Shown: positions 7,675 to 16,467 of the stretch, piece by piece
Position numbering within the stretch: position 1 is the stretch's first letter
Layout of the letters: the number at the start of each line of letters is the position of its first letter
Assembly (NCBI RefSeq): GCF_036237275.1
Contig: NZ_CP108352.1
Coordinates: 8,333,501 to 8,397,500 of the forward strand
From: Streptomyces sp. NBC_01353
GTDB taxonomy: Bacteria; Actinomycetota; Actinomycetes; Streptomycetales; Streptomycetaceae
Length of the DNA: 64,000 bases
Direction of reading: 5' to 3'
Notes under the pieces: generated by a model
The model's input: only the letters and a program-made list of their open reading frames with translations
Database searches by the model: none
What the model was told of the DNA's origin: nothing
Translations under genes and position numbers: made by a program

Positions 7675-8679
7675 GTGCGTACGCGTCATGTCTTTCACGC
7701 CGTCGACTCGCACACCGAGGGCATGCCCACACGCGTGATCACCGGTGGTGTCGGGGTGATCCCCGGCGCCACCATGGCCGAGCGCAGGCTGCACTTCATC
7801 GAGCATCTGGACCACCTCCGGACGCTCCTGATGTACGAACCGCGAGGGCACGCCGCGATGAGCGGCGCCATTCTCCAGCCGCCTACCCGCCCCGACGCCG
7901 ACTACGGCGTCCTCTACATCGAGGTCTCGGGACTGCTGCCGATGTGCGGCCACGGCACGATCGGTGTGGCCACCGTCCTCGTCGAGACCGGCATGGTGCC
8001 GGTGACCGAACCGGTCACGACCGTGCGGCTCGACACCCCGGCCGGCCTGGTCACCGTCGACGTCCGAGTGACGGACGGCGCGGCGAGGTCGGTCACGCTC
8101 ACCAACGTGCCCGCATTCTGTGTGGGCCTGGACCGTAAGGTGACCGTCCCCGGATACGGGACGGTCACCTACGACCTTGCGTTCGGCGGCAACTTCTACG
8201 CGTTCGTCGGCCTGGACGCGCTGGGGCTGCCGTTCGATCGCGACCGCAAGGACGACCTCCTCGCGGCCGGACTCGCCGTGATGGACGCGATCAACGCCTC
8301 GCCGGACCGGCCCGTGCACCCCACGCAGCCGGAGATCGCCGGGGTCAAACACGTCTACCTCGCGGCGCCCGGCTCCGACGCCCGGCACTCGCGGCATGCG
8401 ATGGCCATCCACCCCGGGTGGTTCGACCGCTCTCCGTGCGGCACCGGCACCTCGGCCCGGATGGCCCAACTGCACGCCCGGGGCGAGCTGCCGCTCGACC
8501 GTGACTTCGTCAACGAGTCCTTCATCGGGACCCGGTTCACCGGCAGGCTGACCGGCGAGACGGAGGTCGGCGGTGTGCCCGCCGTCGTCCCGACGGTCAC
8601 CGGCCGGGCCTGGATCACCGGCACCGCTCAGTACTTCCTCGACCCGGACGACCCCTTCCCCGGAGGTTTCCTCCTGTGA
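7675..8679 (+). CDS. 4-Hydroxyproline 2-epimerase (proline racemase family)
   Basis: This is a PLP-independent epimerase of 334 residues. Both catalytic cysteines are present: Cys91 in MCGHGTIG and Cys255 in SPCGTGTS. The first acts as base on one face and the second on the other, so a full racemase/epimerase is expected rather than a dehydratase, which would carry Ser or Thr in place of a Cys. It should convert trans-4-hydroxy-L-proline to cis-4-hydroxy-D-proline, the substrate of the dehydrogenase encoded upstream. The GTG start at 7675 follows GAAAGGAAG. The stop overlaps the aldehyde dehydrogenase start by 4 bases. Proline racemase activity is possible, but the pathway context favours hydroxyproline. 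Confidence 0.9.
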   Translation: MRTRHVFHAVDSHTEGMPTRVITGGVGVIPGATMAERRLHFIEHLDHLRTLLMYEPRGHAAMSGAILQPPTRPDADYGVLYIEVSGLLPMCGHGTIGVATVLVETGMVPVTEPVTTVRLDTPAGLVTVDVRVTDGAARSVTLTNVPAFCVGLDRKVTVPGYGTVTYDLAFGGNFYAFVGLDALGLPFDRDRKDDLLAAGLAVMDAINASPDRPVHPTQPEIAGVKHVYLAAPGSDARHSRHAMAIHPGWFDRSPCGTGTSARMAQLHARGELPLDRDFVNESFIGTRFTGRLTGETEVGGVPAVVPTVTGRAWITGTAQYFLDPDDPFPGGFLL

Positions 8680-10064
8680 CCACCGCCGCCGTTCCCGACA
8701 TCACCTCTCGTAACCCGGCCGCCCCGGCCGACGTCCTCGTGCGGATCCCAGCCCCCGGCGCCTTCGCGACGGCCGACGCCGTCGAACGGGCCCGTGCCGC
8801 GCAGCCCGGCTGGCTGCTCGCCGGGGCGGCTGCCCGCTCCTCAGCCCTCGGCGCGGTCGCCGCCGCCCTCCACGACGCGGCCGACGAACTGGCGGCGCTC
8901 GCCGTACGCGAGGTGGGCAAGCCGCTTGCCGAGGCCAGAGCCGAGGTCGCGCGCGCGGCCGCGATCTGGCGCTACTACGCCCAAGCACCCTTCGAGCCCA
9001 CCGGCGCCGTCCACGAGCCCGCGGCCGGCCCGGGGCTGCTCCTGACCCGGCGTCGCCCGCACGGCGTGGCAGGGCTCATCACACCCTGGAACTTCCCCTT
9101 CGCGATCCCGAGCTGGAAGGCCGCCCCGGCGCTCGCGGTCGGCAACACGGTCGTCCTCAAGCCAGCCCCCGAGGCCACCGCGTGCGCCCAGCGCCTGGCC
9201 GAGATCGTCCAACAGGCCGTCCCGGCAGCGGTGTTCACCGTTCTCCCCGGAGGGGCGACCGAGGGCAACGCGCTCGTCTCCGCCGCCGACGTCGTCTCCT
9301 TCACCGGCTCCACCCCCGTCGGCCGGGCCGTGGCCGGCGCCGCGACCGCCCGGGGCGTCCCGGTCCAGGCCGAGATGGGCGGCCTGAACGCGGCGCTCGT
9401 CCTGCCGGACGCCGACATCGAGCAGGCGGCGGGCCACATCGCAGCCTCCATCGCCGGCTACGCGGGCCAGAAGTGCACGGCCACCAGCCGCGTCATCGCC
9501 GTCGGCACCGCCCTCGCCCCCCTGCGCGAGGCCCTCTCCGAAGCACTGCGGGCCGTCCCCGTCGGCGACCCGGCCGACGCGGTCACGGTGTGCGGGCCGC
9601 TCATCCACGAGGGCGCACGAGATCAGGTCGTCGACGCCTGGAAGGGACTGCCCACGCTCGCGGGCGGCACCATGCCCGAGGGGCCCGGATGGTTCGCGGA
9701 ACCGACCCTGGTCGAGAAGGTTTCCCCGGGACACCGGCTGCTGCGCGAAGAGGTCTTCGGCCCCGTCGCGGCCCTGATGCCCGCCGACGATCTCGCCCAC
9801 GCTGTACGGATCACCAATTCCGTACCGTACGGCCTGGTCACTTCGGTCCACACGGCCGACGTGAACACGGCCCTGCAGGGGCTCGACCTGCTCGACACCG
9901 GGATGATCCGGATCAACGCCCCGTCCACCGGCGTCGATTTCCACCTGCCGTTCGGCGGCTCCAAGGCGTCCAGCCACGGGCCGCGAGAACAGGGACGGGC
10001 CGCTCTGGAGTTCTACACCTCCGGCCGGACGTACACCGTGGCACCCGCGGGCCGCGCGACGTGA
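8676..10064 (+). CDS. Aldehyde dehydrogenase, likely 2-ketoglutarate semialdehyde dehydrogenase
   Basis: This is an NAD(P)-dependent aldehyde dehydrogenase of 462 residues. It shows PWNFPFAIP and KPAPEAT for cofactor binding, FTGSTPVG, the general-base region EMGGLN (a variant of ELGGK), the catalytic cysteine in GQKCTATSR, and EEVFGPV. The likely reaction is oxidation of 2-oxoglutarate semialdehyde to 2-oxoglutarate, the last step of hydroxyproline breakdown. It starts with GTG at 8676 in a GTGA overlap with the epimerase gene. A copy of the locus motif overlaps its stop codon, immediately before the regulator gene. Confidence 0.9.
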   Translation: MTTAAVPDITSRNPAAPADVLVRIPAPGAFATADAVERARAAQPGWLLAGAAARSSALGAVAAALHDAADELAALAVREVGKPLAEARAEVARAAAIWRYYAQAPFEPTGAVHEPAAGPGLLLTRRRPHGVAGLITPWNFPFAIPSWKAAPALAVGNTVVLKPAPEATACAQRLAEIVQQAVPAAVFTVLPGGATEGNALVSAADVVSFTGSTPVGRAVAGAATARGVPVQAEMGGLNAALVLPDADIEQAAGHIAASIAGYAGQKCTATSRVIAVGTALAPLREALSEALRAVPVGDPADAVTVCGPLIHEGARDQVVDAWKGLPTLAGGTMPEGPGWFAEPTLVEKVSPGHRLLREEVFGPVAALMPADDLAHAVRITNSVPYGLVTSVHTADVNTALQGLDLLDTGMIRINAPSTGVDFHLPFGGSKASSHGPREQGRAALEFYTSGRTYTVAPAGRAT

Positions 10065-10072
10065 CATCGTAC
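10061..10072 (+). promoter_or_regulatory. Operator-like motif in front of the GntR gene
   Basis: GTGACATCGTAC differs from the consensus GTGAMATTGYAC at one position. It overlaps the aldehyde dehydrogenase stop and lies 40 bases before the GntR start, a position suited to autoregulation. Confidence 0.5.
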
Positions 10073-10111
10073 GGTGGTGATGCGTACCGGAACGAAGGGA
10101 TCACCACCGTC

Positions 10112-10792
10112 ATGGGGCACCTGACCCGCCGCGACCTCAATGCAACCCGCGAGCGGCTGCGCGACCAGGTCGCCCATGCTCTGCGAGCCGCCCTGATCTC
10201 GGGCGAGCTGCGGCCGGGGGCGGTGTACTCGGCGCCGACGCTGGCCGAGGACTTCGGCATCTCCGCCACCCCGGTCCGTGAGGCGATGCTCGACCTGGCC
10301 CGAGAGGGTCTGGTCGAGCCCGTCCGCAACAAGGGGTTCCGGGTCACCGCGGTCGACGAACGCGACCTCGACCAGTACACCGAGATCCGCGCGCTCATCG
10401 AGATCCCGATGGTCGTCCGGATCACCCGCACCGCAGCCCGTGAGGATCTCGAGGCGCTGCGGCCGGTCGCCGTTGAGATCGTGCGCGCGGCCCGTGAGCA
10501 CGATCTCATCGGCTATCTGGAGGCCGACCGGCGGTTCCACCTCACGCTGCTCGGCCTCGCGGGCAACGAACGCCTCGTCGAGACCGTCGGTGACCTGCGC
10601 AAACGGTCCCGCCTGTACGGACTCACCGCCCTGGACGAGCGTGGCGACCTCATCCCGTCCGCCGAGGAGCACCTGGAGCTGCTCGACCTGATGCTCGCCG
10701 GGGACGCCAAGGGCGCGGAGAAGTGCATGACCAGGCACCTGGGGCATGTCCGGTCCCTGTGGGCCAAGGGTGGTCGGCAGGGCAGGGCATAG
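10112..10792 (+). CDS. GntR-family regulator with FCD domain, candidate controller of the locus
   Basis: This is a cytoplasmic DNA-binding regulator of about 226 residues. An N-terminal winged helix spans residues 10-75, with LRPGAVYSAPTLAEDFGIS and TPVREAMLDLAREGLV typical of GntR. The C-terminal all-helical FCD domain contains the metal/ligand residues in DRRFHLTLLGLAGN and EEHLELLDLM and the late H in TRHLGHV. The ATG at 10112 has GAAGGGA upstream. It is the last gene of the hydroxyproline operon, and FCD regulators commonly bind GTG/CAC-type palindromes such as the motif found around it. A hydroxyproline-pathway intermediate is the likely effector, by inference. Confidence 0.88.
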   Translation: MGHLTRRDLNATRERLRDQVAHALRAALISGELRPGAVYSAPTLAEDFGISATPVREAMLDLAREGLVEPVRNKGFRVTAVDERDLDQYTEIRALIEIPMVVRITRTAAREDLEALRPVAVEIVRAAREHDLIGYLEADRRFHLTLLGLAGNERLVETVGDLRKRSRLYGLTALDERGDLIPSAEEHLELLDLMLAGDAKGAEKCMTRHLGHVRSLWAKGGRQGRA

Positions 10793-10850
10793 CACGGGGT
10801 TATGCGCGGCTGAGGGCTCCTCGCACCGGCGTGGGCAGTTCACACTGAAC

Positions 10851-10862
10851 GTGCAATGTCAC
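10851..10862 (+). promoter_or_regulatory. Operator-like motif before the aminopeptidase-M6 protease unit
   Basis: GTGCAATGTCAC (reverse complement GTGACATTGCAC) is a full match to the consensus. It lies 34 bases before the aminopeptidase ATG and ties the peptidase unit to the catabolic operon. Confidence 0.55.
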
Positions 10863-10895
10863 ACATCACCCTCTTTCCGGCCGTGAAAGGGATCC

Positions 10896-12161
10896 ATGAA
10901 CCCCGCGTACGCGACCGTCGACCACACCTTCACGGTTCCCCTGGACCACGAGGCCCCCGACGGCCCCACCATCGAGATCTTCGCCCGCGAGGTCGCCGAT
11001 CCGGCCCGCGCGGGCGAGCAACTGCCCTGGCTGCTCTATCTCCAGGGCGGCCCGGGCGGCAAGTCCCCCCGTCCGTCATCCGGTTCGCCCAGCTGGCTGG
11101 CCCAAGCCTTGAAGACCCACCGGGTGCTGTTCCTCGACCAGCGCGGCACCGGCCGCTCCACCCCGGTCACCGCGCGCTCCGCCGCCCGGTTCGCCTCGCC
11201 GGACCACCTCGCCGCGCATCTGGTCCACTTCCGCGCCGACGCCATCGTCGCCGACGCGGAACTGATCCGCCGCCGACTCTGCGGGGACACCCCCTGGGAG
11301 ACGCTCGGGCAGAGCTACGGTGGCTTCATCACCCTCACCTACCTCTCCCGGGCCCCCGAGGGCCTGCGGGCCTGCTACGTCACCGGTGGCCTGCCCGGCC
11401 TCACCGCCACCGCCGACGACGTGTACATCCGCACCTACCCCCGCGTCCGCGACCGCGTCCTCGACTTCTACGCCCGCTACCCCGAGGACGCTCCCCGCCT
11501 GCGGAAGATCGCCGACCTCCTCGCGGCCGGCGACATCCGCCTGCCGGACGGGGACCGGCTCACCCCGCACCGCCTGCGCAGCCTCGGACTCGCGCTCGGC
11601 ATGGGCGACGGATTCGAGCGCGTTCACTGGCTGCTCGACGAATCTCTCGGCACGGACGGCGAGTTGACCGACACCTTCCGCCACCAGGTGATGGTCCTCA
11701 CCGGCTTCACCGACAACCCGCTGTTCGCCGTCATGCAGGAGACGCTGTACGGGCAGGGCGCCGGCCCGACCGGCTGGGCGGCCTCCCGGACGCTCGCCGG
11801 CTTCCCTGAGTTCGGCGAGGACGCGGACCCCCTCCTGCTCACCGGAGAGATGATCTACCCCTGGATGTTCCGGGAGATCACGGGCCTGCGCCCCTTCGCG
11901 GACGCCGCCGACCTACTGGCCGCGCGCACCGACTGGCCGCCCCTGTACGACCCGCACCGTCTCGCCGCCAACGAGGTCCCGCTCGCAGCGATCGTCTACC
12001 ACGACGACATGTACGTCGACGCGGGCCTGTCCCTGCGCACCGCGCGCGAGGTCGGCGCCACCCGCGTCTGGGTCACCAACGAGTGGGAGCACGACGGCGT
12101 CTCCGCCTCCGGCGGCCGCGTCCTCGCCCGCCTGATGGACCTGGCTGCCGGCCGCGCGTAG
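10896..12161 (+). CDS. Prolyl aminopeptidase-like alpha/beta hydrolase (S33 family)
   Basis: This is a cytoplasmic serine peptidase of 421 residues with no signal peptide. LQGGPGG near residue 50 is the S33 oxyanion motif (HGGPG type), DQRGTGRS follows, the nucleophile elbow is GQSYGGF near residue 145, and a late WEHDGV supplies the histidine. Length and order of motifs match the larger type of proline iminopeptidase, which removes N-terminal proline or hydroxyproline from peptides. That fits release of imino acids after peptide uptake. The ATG at 10896 follows GAAAGGGA. The M6 protease gene follows after 49 bases, so the two probably share a transcript. Confidence 0.85.
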   Translation: MNPAYATVDHTFTVPLDHEAPDGPTIEIFAREVADPARAGEQLPWLLYLQGGPGGKSPRPSSGSPSWLAQALKTHRVLFLDQRGTGRSTPVTARSAARFASPDHLAAHLVHFRADAIVADAELIRRRLCGDTPWETLGQSYGGFITLTYLSRAPEGLRACYVTGGLPGLTATADDVYIRTYPRVRDRVLDFYARYPEDAPRLRKIADLLAAGDIRLPDGDRLTPHRLRSLGLALGMGDGFERVHWLLDESLGTDGELTDTFRHQVMVLTGFTDNPLFAVMQETLYGQGAGPTGWAASRTLAGFPEFGEDADPLLLTGEMIYPWMFREITGLRPFADAADLLAARTDWPPLYDPHRLAANEVPLAAIVYHDDMYVDAGLSLRTAREVGATRVWVTNEWEHDGVSASGGRVLARLMDLAAGRA

Positions 12162-12210
12162 CCCCTCGTTCCTGCTCCGATCCCTGCCCTCCGCCTCCGA
12201 CGGGAGAGAC

Positions 12211-13398
12211 ATGCCCGCCCTGCCACGCCGCCTGCGCACCCTCGCTGCGGCCCTCGTCCTCGCCTCCTGCCTGGCCACTCCTCCCGCGGCGAACGCGTCC
12301 GCTCCGGCCGCCCCGGCCGCTCCCGCCGTCGACTGCGCGCTGCCCGGCAGGACCGGCTGGACCGACGAGGGCCACGACACGGACCGCGCCCAGTTCCAGC
12401 CGTCCACCGGAACTCGCCCTGTCCTGACTCTGTTCGTCGACTTCCCCGACGCGCCGGCCGGCGAAGCCACCGAGCCGTACGCCGCCCAACTCGCCCCCGC
12501 CGCCGACTGGATGCGGACGGCCAGCTACGGCCGCTCCCGCCTCGCCATCAGCTCGCTGCACCGGTGGATCCGCATGCCCGCGGACTCGACCTCGTACGGA
12601 TTCACTCGCGGCCTCACCTTCGAAACCCACGAGAAGTACGTGCGCGACGCCATCGCGGCCGCCGACCCGTACGCGGACCTCTCCCGCCACGACATGGTCT
12701 ACATCGTCCCCACCCGGGCGGCGGCCGCGATCCCGTTCTCCCCGACCTACCTCTACGACCCCGCCACGCCGGGCGTGAGCGCCGACGGTACGCGACTGAA
12801 GTGGGCCGTGACCTTCGGTCAGGACATGTGGCGCTGGGGCCACAAGGTCGTCGCCCACGAGACCGGTCACACCTTCGGCCTGCCGGACCTGTACTCCTTC
12901 ACCGGTGCCACCCACCAGTACGCAGGTGGCTGGGACGTCATGGGCAACATCGCGGGGCCCGCCCCGCAGTACCTCGGCTGGCACTCGTGGAAGCTGGGCT
13001 GGACCCGTGACGCCCAGGTCGCCTGCGTCTCGGGGCTCGGGCAGCGCACCGTACGGCTGACTCCCGTGGAACGCCCTGGCGGCACCAAGATCGCCGTACT
13101 GCGCACCGGCGAGACCACGGCGTACGTCGCCGAGTCCCGCCGCGCCGAGGGCAACGACCGGTCCGCCTGCTCGACCGGTGTCCTCATCTACCGGATCGAC
13201 TCCGCGACCCCGACTGGCGAGGGCCCGGTCCGGATCATGAACGGCAACCCGGACACGACTCCGCCCGTCGGTTGCACTGCGCTCGACCTCGGGGCGTACA
13301 CACCGGGCCGGACCTTCACCGACCCGGACACCGGAGTCCGCATCGACGTCCTCGCGGGCGGCCCGGCCGGGGACGTGGTCAGGCTCAGCCGATCCTGA
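12211..13398 (+). CDS. Secreted M6-family metalloprotease
   Basis: This is an exported zinc protease of 395 residues. Residues 1-33 form a Sec-type signal (RRLRT, hydrophobic core, PPAANASA). The zinc site HETGHTFGLPD near residue 216 has the HExxHxxGxxD form of immune-inhibitor-A-like M6 proteases. The conserved GGWDVMG follows. No C-terminal binding domain is apparent. Its cognate targets are unknown; inferred from context, it would trim collagen or gelatin fragments. A GGGAGAG site lies 3-9 bases before the ATG. The 3' end abuts the remnant of a GlxA-like regulator on the other strand. Confidence 0.85.
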   Translation: MPALPRRLRTLAAALVLASCLATPPAANASAPAAPAAPAVDCALPGRTGWTDEGHDTDRAQFQPSTGTRPVLTLFVDFPDAPAGEATEPYAAQLAPAADWMRTASYGRSRLAISSLHRWIRMPADSTSYGFTRGLTFETHEKYVRDAIAAADPYADLSRHDMVYIVPTRAAAAIPFSPTYLYDPATPGVSADGTRLKWAVTFGQDMWRWGHKVVAHETGHTFGLPDLYSFTGATHQYAGGWDVMGNIAGPAPQYLGWHSWKLGWTRDAQVACVSGLGQRTVRLTPVERPGGTKIAVLRTGETTAYVAESRRAEGNDRSACSTGVLIYRIDSATPTGEGPVRIMNGNPDTTPPVGCTALDLGAYTPGRTFTDPDTGVRIDVLAGGPAGDVVRLSRS

Positions 13399-13660
13399 AC
13401 CAGACCTGAGCAGGGTCGGCTGCGAAGGACACCGCTTCGGTGGGTGATCCGTAGAGCGCGGACGGATCGAAGTCGGTGCCGGGAAACCGCTCGGCCAGCG
13501 CGTCGGCGAACCGCCGGCGTGTCGTCGCCCGACGCCTCTCCAGAAGCCCGGCGTGCGCCAGCGCGAAGGCCCCTCAGATGGAAGCGATCCGGGCTACGCC
13601 GGCCGACGGGTTGGCCGCCAGGCAGAGCGCGGCGGCTCCGGCTGACACGGTCACCGTCGC
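13385..13660 (-). pseudogene. Fragment of a GlxA-type AraC regulator (DJ-1/PfpI domain)
   Basis: Read on the minus strand, this stretch gives VARIASI, a stop, then GAFALAHAGLLERRRATT and FADALAERFPG. That is the diagnostic segment of the DJ-1-like domain of GlxA/AraC regulators, where the stop replaces the Cys of the ICTGAF-type motif. There is no start, no N-terminal half and no AraC helix-turn-helix, so this is debris. The last 25 residues before the final stop may come from a different sequence. Confidence is moderate because only about 60 residues can be compared. Confidence 0.5.
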
Positions 13661-13709
13661 CGCGAGTCATCCGCATGCGGTCGCGGGTTGGCGCCCCACT
13701 CAGATAGGG

Positions 13710-14105
13710 GACGCAAGGGGCGCACTACAGGCGGATCTCCAAGACCCTGCACATCGTGAGCCTGGCCGACGAGCGCGGATACCGCCTACAAACCAAGGTG
13801 CAGGCCGATCTTCAGGAGGGCCGCCACTTCCTCGCGCGGAAGATCTCCACGGCAAACGGGCAGTTGTACCAGCGCTTCCAGGACGGCATAGAGGACCGGA
13901 TCGGCGCCCTCAGCCTGGTCCTCAACGCCCTCGTACGCTTCAGCACCAGGTACATGGGCGCCGCGGTCACGCAGTTGCGCGCGAGCGGTTTCGACGTCCG
14001 CGAAGAGGATGTGGCCCGTCTCCCGCCGTGCCTGCAGCATCACATCAACATGCTCGGCCGGTACTCGTTCCGGCTCCCCGATCTGCCCGAATGGTCATGC
14101 CCTCG
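13710..14105 (+). pseudogene. C-terminal remnant of a Tn3-family transposase
   Basis: The frame through HYRRISKTLHIVSLADERGY, then LQEGRHFLARKI, then VLNALVRFSTRYMGAAVTQL and HHINMLGRYSF, is the C-terminal end of Tn3-family TnpA proteins. Nothing of the other 800-odd residues remains and no 38-bp inverted repeat was recognised. The remnant lies between the M6 protease and collagenase genes and may mark a past insertion or rearrangement there. Confidence 0.75.
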
Positions 14106-14323
14106 GCGTGGTGCGGCAGGAGCCGGGTCCCGTACCCATATCGCTGTCGTACCACCGGGATTGCTCGCCCGCGCCACCCGCGCGGTCCGGGGGCGGAATC
14201 CGCGCACCAGAGCGGGGATGGATGGGCACCGGCTCCGCGGATCAAGGCTCCGACAGGACCCCGCTCTGACGGTTCATCAGCTTCTTCTTTTGCTTGCAAT
14301 CCTCTTTCACTGCCATGTGAACT

Positions 14324-14335
14324 GTGAAATTGTAC
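14324..14335 (+). promoter_or_regulatory. Operator-like motif upstream of the collagenase gene
   Basis: GTGAAATTGTAC matches the consensus fully and lies 121 bases before the collagenase ATG. It sits inside a wider imperfect dyad, TGTGA (14316-14320) and TCACA (14338-14342). The intact site beyond the transposon debris supports co-regulation of collagenase with hydroxyproline catabolism. Confidence 0.55.
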
Positions 14336-14456
14336 GGTCACACTTTCCGCGAGCATGACAGCTCCGTGAGTGCTCAACTTCCGTTGCCATCACGGTCCGC
14401 ACCCCCCACCGCCGTGCCCCCACGCACGGCTGCCGACCGGCCTGGAGGCCATCGCT

Positions 14457-16430
14457 ATGCGCAAACCCCCCACATTCAAGAAACTCGCCCAACTGCTGAT
14501 ACCTACCGTGGCCGCAGCAGGCCTGGGGCTCACCATGCTCGCCCCCCATGGCGTGGCGACCCCGGCCGACGTCGGGGCACCCAAGCCGACACCGAGGTCG
14601 GCCCCCGCCCCACAGCCCGCCGCCGCCACCGTGCTTGCGGCCGATCTCGTACCCGGACACGCCGCCGACCCCGCGCGATCGGCCGCGAAGACCTCGAACC
14701 CCGCGCAACGCGCTCCGTTCCCCGCGGCCCAGAACGCCGCAGAGCGCAAGCAGGCCGGCTCTGCGGCGAAGGCCGCGGCGGACTGCAACGTCAGCGACTT
14801 CACCTCGAAGACCGGCGCAGCGCTGGTCGAGCAGATCAAGCAGTCGGAAAACACCTGCATCAACGCGATGTTCAACGTGACCGGTGAGGACTCCAAGGCC
14901 CTCTTCCGCGAGGAACAGATGGTCACGGTGGCGAACGCACTCAAGGATGTCGCGACCAACTACCCCGGGGACAACAGCACTTCCGCAACCCAGGTGGTGC
15001 TGTACCTGCGCGCCGGCTACTACATCCAGTACAACCAGCCGGAGAACGTCGGCGAATACGGCCCGACGCTGAAGAGCGCCATTCAGGGCGCCCTGGACGC
15101 CTTCTTCGGCTCGTCCCACGCCTTCGACGTCACCGAGGCCAACGGAGAAACCCTCGCCGAGACGGTCACCCTGATCGACAGCTCCGGAGAGAACGCCCGC
15201 TACCTCGGCGTGGTCAAGCGTCTGCAGAAGGACTACAACTCGTCGTACGACCAGTTCTACGGGATGCTCGCGGCGGTCAACAACACCTACACCGTGCTCT
15301 TCCGTGGCCACCAACTGCCGGAGTTCGTGGAAGCCGTGAAGGCGGACCCGAGCGTCCTCACCGGACTGCGTGACTTCGCCGTCGCCCACGACGATCTGCT
15401 CGGCACCGACAAGTCCTACCTGGCAAGCAACGCCGGACGCGAACTCGGCCGCTTCCTGCGGCACGCCGACCTCAAGGACACCGTCAAGCCGTTGGTCAAA
15501 GAGCTGCTCGGCCGCAGCGAGATCACTGGCCGCACCGCCCCGCTCTGGGTCGGCCTCGCCGAGATGACGAACGAGTTCGACAAGGAGAACTGCGCTGAGT
15601 ACGACACCTGTGACCTGCAGAACCGCGTGCGCGACGCCGTGTTGACGGTCAAGCACGCATGCGGTCCGAGTGCGAAGATCCTCGCGCAGGAGCTGACCGC
15701 GTCCGAACTGTCGGCCACGTGCGACAGCGTCCTCAAGCAGGACCCGGTCTTCCACGACATCGTCAAGGACAACGGCCCGGTCAAGGACGACAACAACGCC
15801 AGCATCGAGATCGTCGCCTTCAACTCCAGTACCGACTATAAGACCTACGCCGGTGTCGTCTTCGGCATCGACACCAACAACGGCGGCATGTACCTGGAGG
15901 GTGACCCGGCCGCTGAGGGCAACCAGCCGCGCTTCATCGCCTACGAGCAGCCGGCCCAGGACGGCGCCTTCCAGATCTGGAACCTCAATCACGAGTACAC
16001 CCACTACCTCGACGGCCGCTACGACATGTACGGCGACTTCACAGCCGGGCAGACCACCCCGACCGTGATGTGGATCGAGGGTTTCGCCGAGTACGTCTCC
16101 TACTCGTACCGCGGCATCACCTACGACAGGGCGATCGAGGAGGCGGGCAAGAACACCTACAAGCTCAGCCAGCTCTTCGGGACCACCTACGACAACGCCG
16201 ACACCACCCGTATCTACCAGTGGGGTTATCTGGGCGTCCGTTACATGCTCCAGTCGCACCCCGAGGACGTGGCCACCCTGCTCGGCCGCTACCGCGCAGG
16301 CGAGTACGACGCGGCGCACAGCCTGCTCCGCGACACCATCGGCACCAAGTACGACGCCGACTTCGCCGACTGGCTGAGCAAGTGCGCCGGCGGCGACTGC
16401 GGCCAACTGCCGGCCCGGAGCGGCCGGTGA
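14457..16430 (+). CDS. Secreted microbial collagenase (peptidase family M9)
   Basis: This is an exported zinc collagenase of about 657 residues. Residues 1-38 form a signal peptide (MRKPPTFKKLAQ then a hydrophobic core). An Ala/Pro-rich linker follows, then the helical activator-type region with its HQLPEFVEAV segment, then the peptidase domain. The zinc motif is HEYTH at residues 512-516, followed by YLDGRYD and the glutamate in WIEGFAEYVSY, matching M9 enzymes. The ATG at 14457 has GGAGG upstream; earlier ATGs give only shadow sequence. The protein ends soon after the peptidase domain, with no PKD or collagen-binding domain, so it is a minimal collagenase. The hydroxyproline pathway nearby would consume its main product. 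Confidence 0.92.
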   Translation: MRKPPTFKKLAQLLIPTVAAAGLGLTMLAPHGVATPADVGAPKPTPRSAPAPQPAAATVLAADLVPGHAADPARSAAKTSNPAQRAPFPAAQNAAERKQAGSAAKAAADCNVSDFTSKTGAALVEQIKQSENTCINAMFNVTGEDSKALFREEQMVTVANALKDVATNYPGDNSTSATQVVLYLRAGYYIQYNQPENVGEYGPTLKSAIQGALDAFFGSSHAFDVTEANGETLAETVTLIDSSGENARYLGVVKRLQKDYNSSYDQFYGMLAAVNNTYTVLFRGHQLPEFVEAVKADPSVLTGLRDFAVAHDDLLGTDKSYLASNAGRELGRFLRHADLKDTVKPLVKELLGRSEITGRTAPLWVGLAEMTNEFDKENCAEYDTCDLQNRVRDAVLTVKHACGPSAKILAQELTASELSATCDSVLKQDPVFHDIVKDNGPVKDDNNASIEIVAFNSSTDYKTYAGVVFGIDTNNGGMYLEGDPAAEGNQPRFIAYEQPAQDGAFQIWNLNHEYTHYLDGRYDMYGDFTAGQTTPTVMWIEGFAEYVSYSYRGITYDRAIEEAGKNTYKLSQLFGTTYDNADTTRIYQWGYLGVRYMLQSHPEDVATLLGRYRAGEYDAAHSLLRDTIGTKYDADFADWLSKCAGGDCGQLPARSGR

Positions 16431-16467
16431 CCGGGGCCTCGGGCACCGGCAAGAACTGAGCCAGGAG

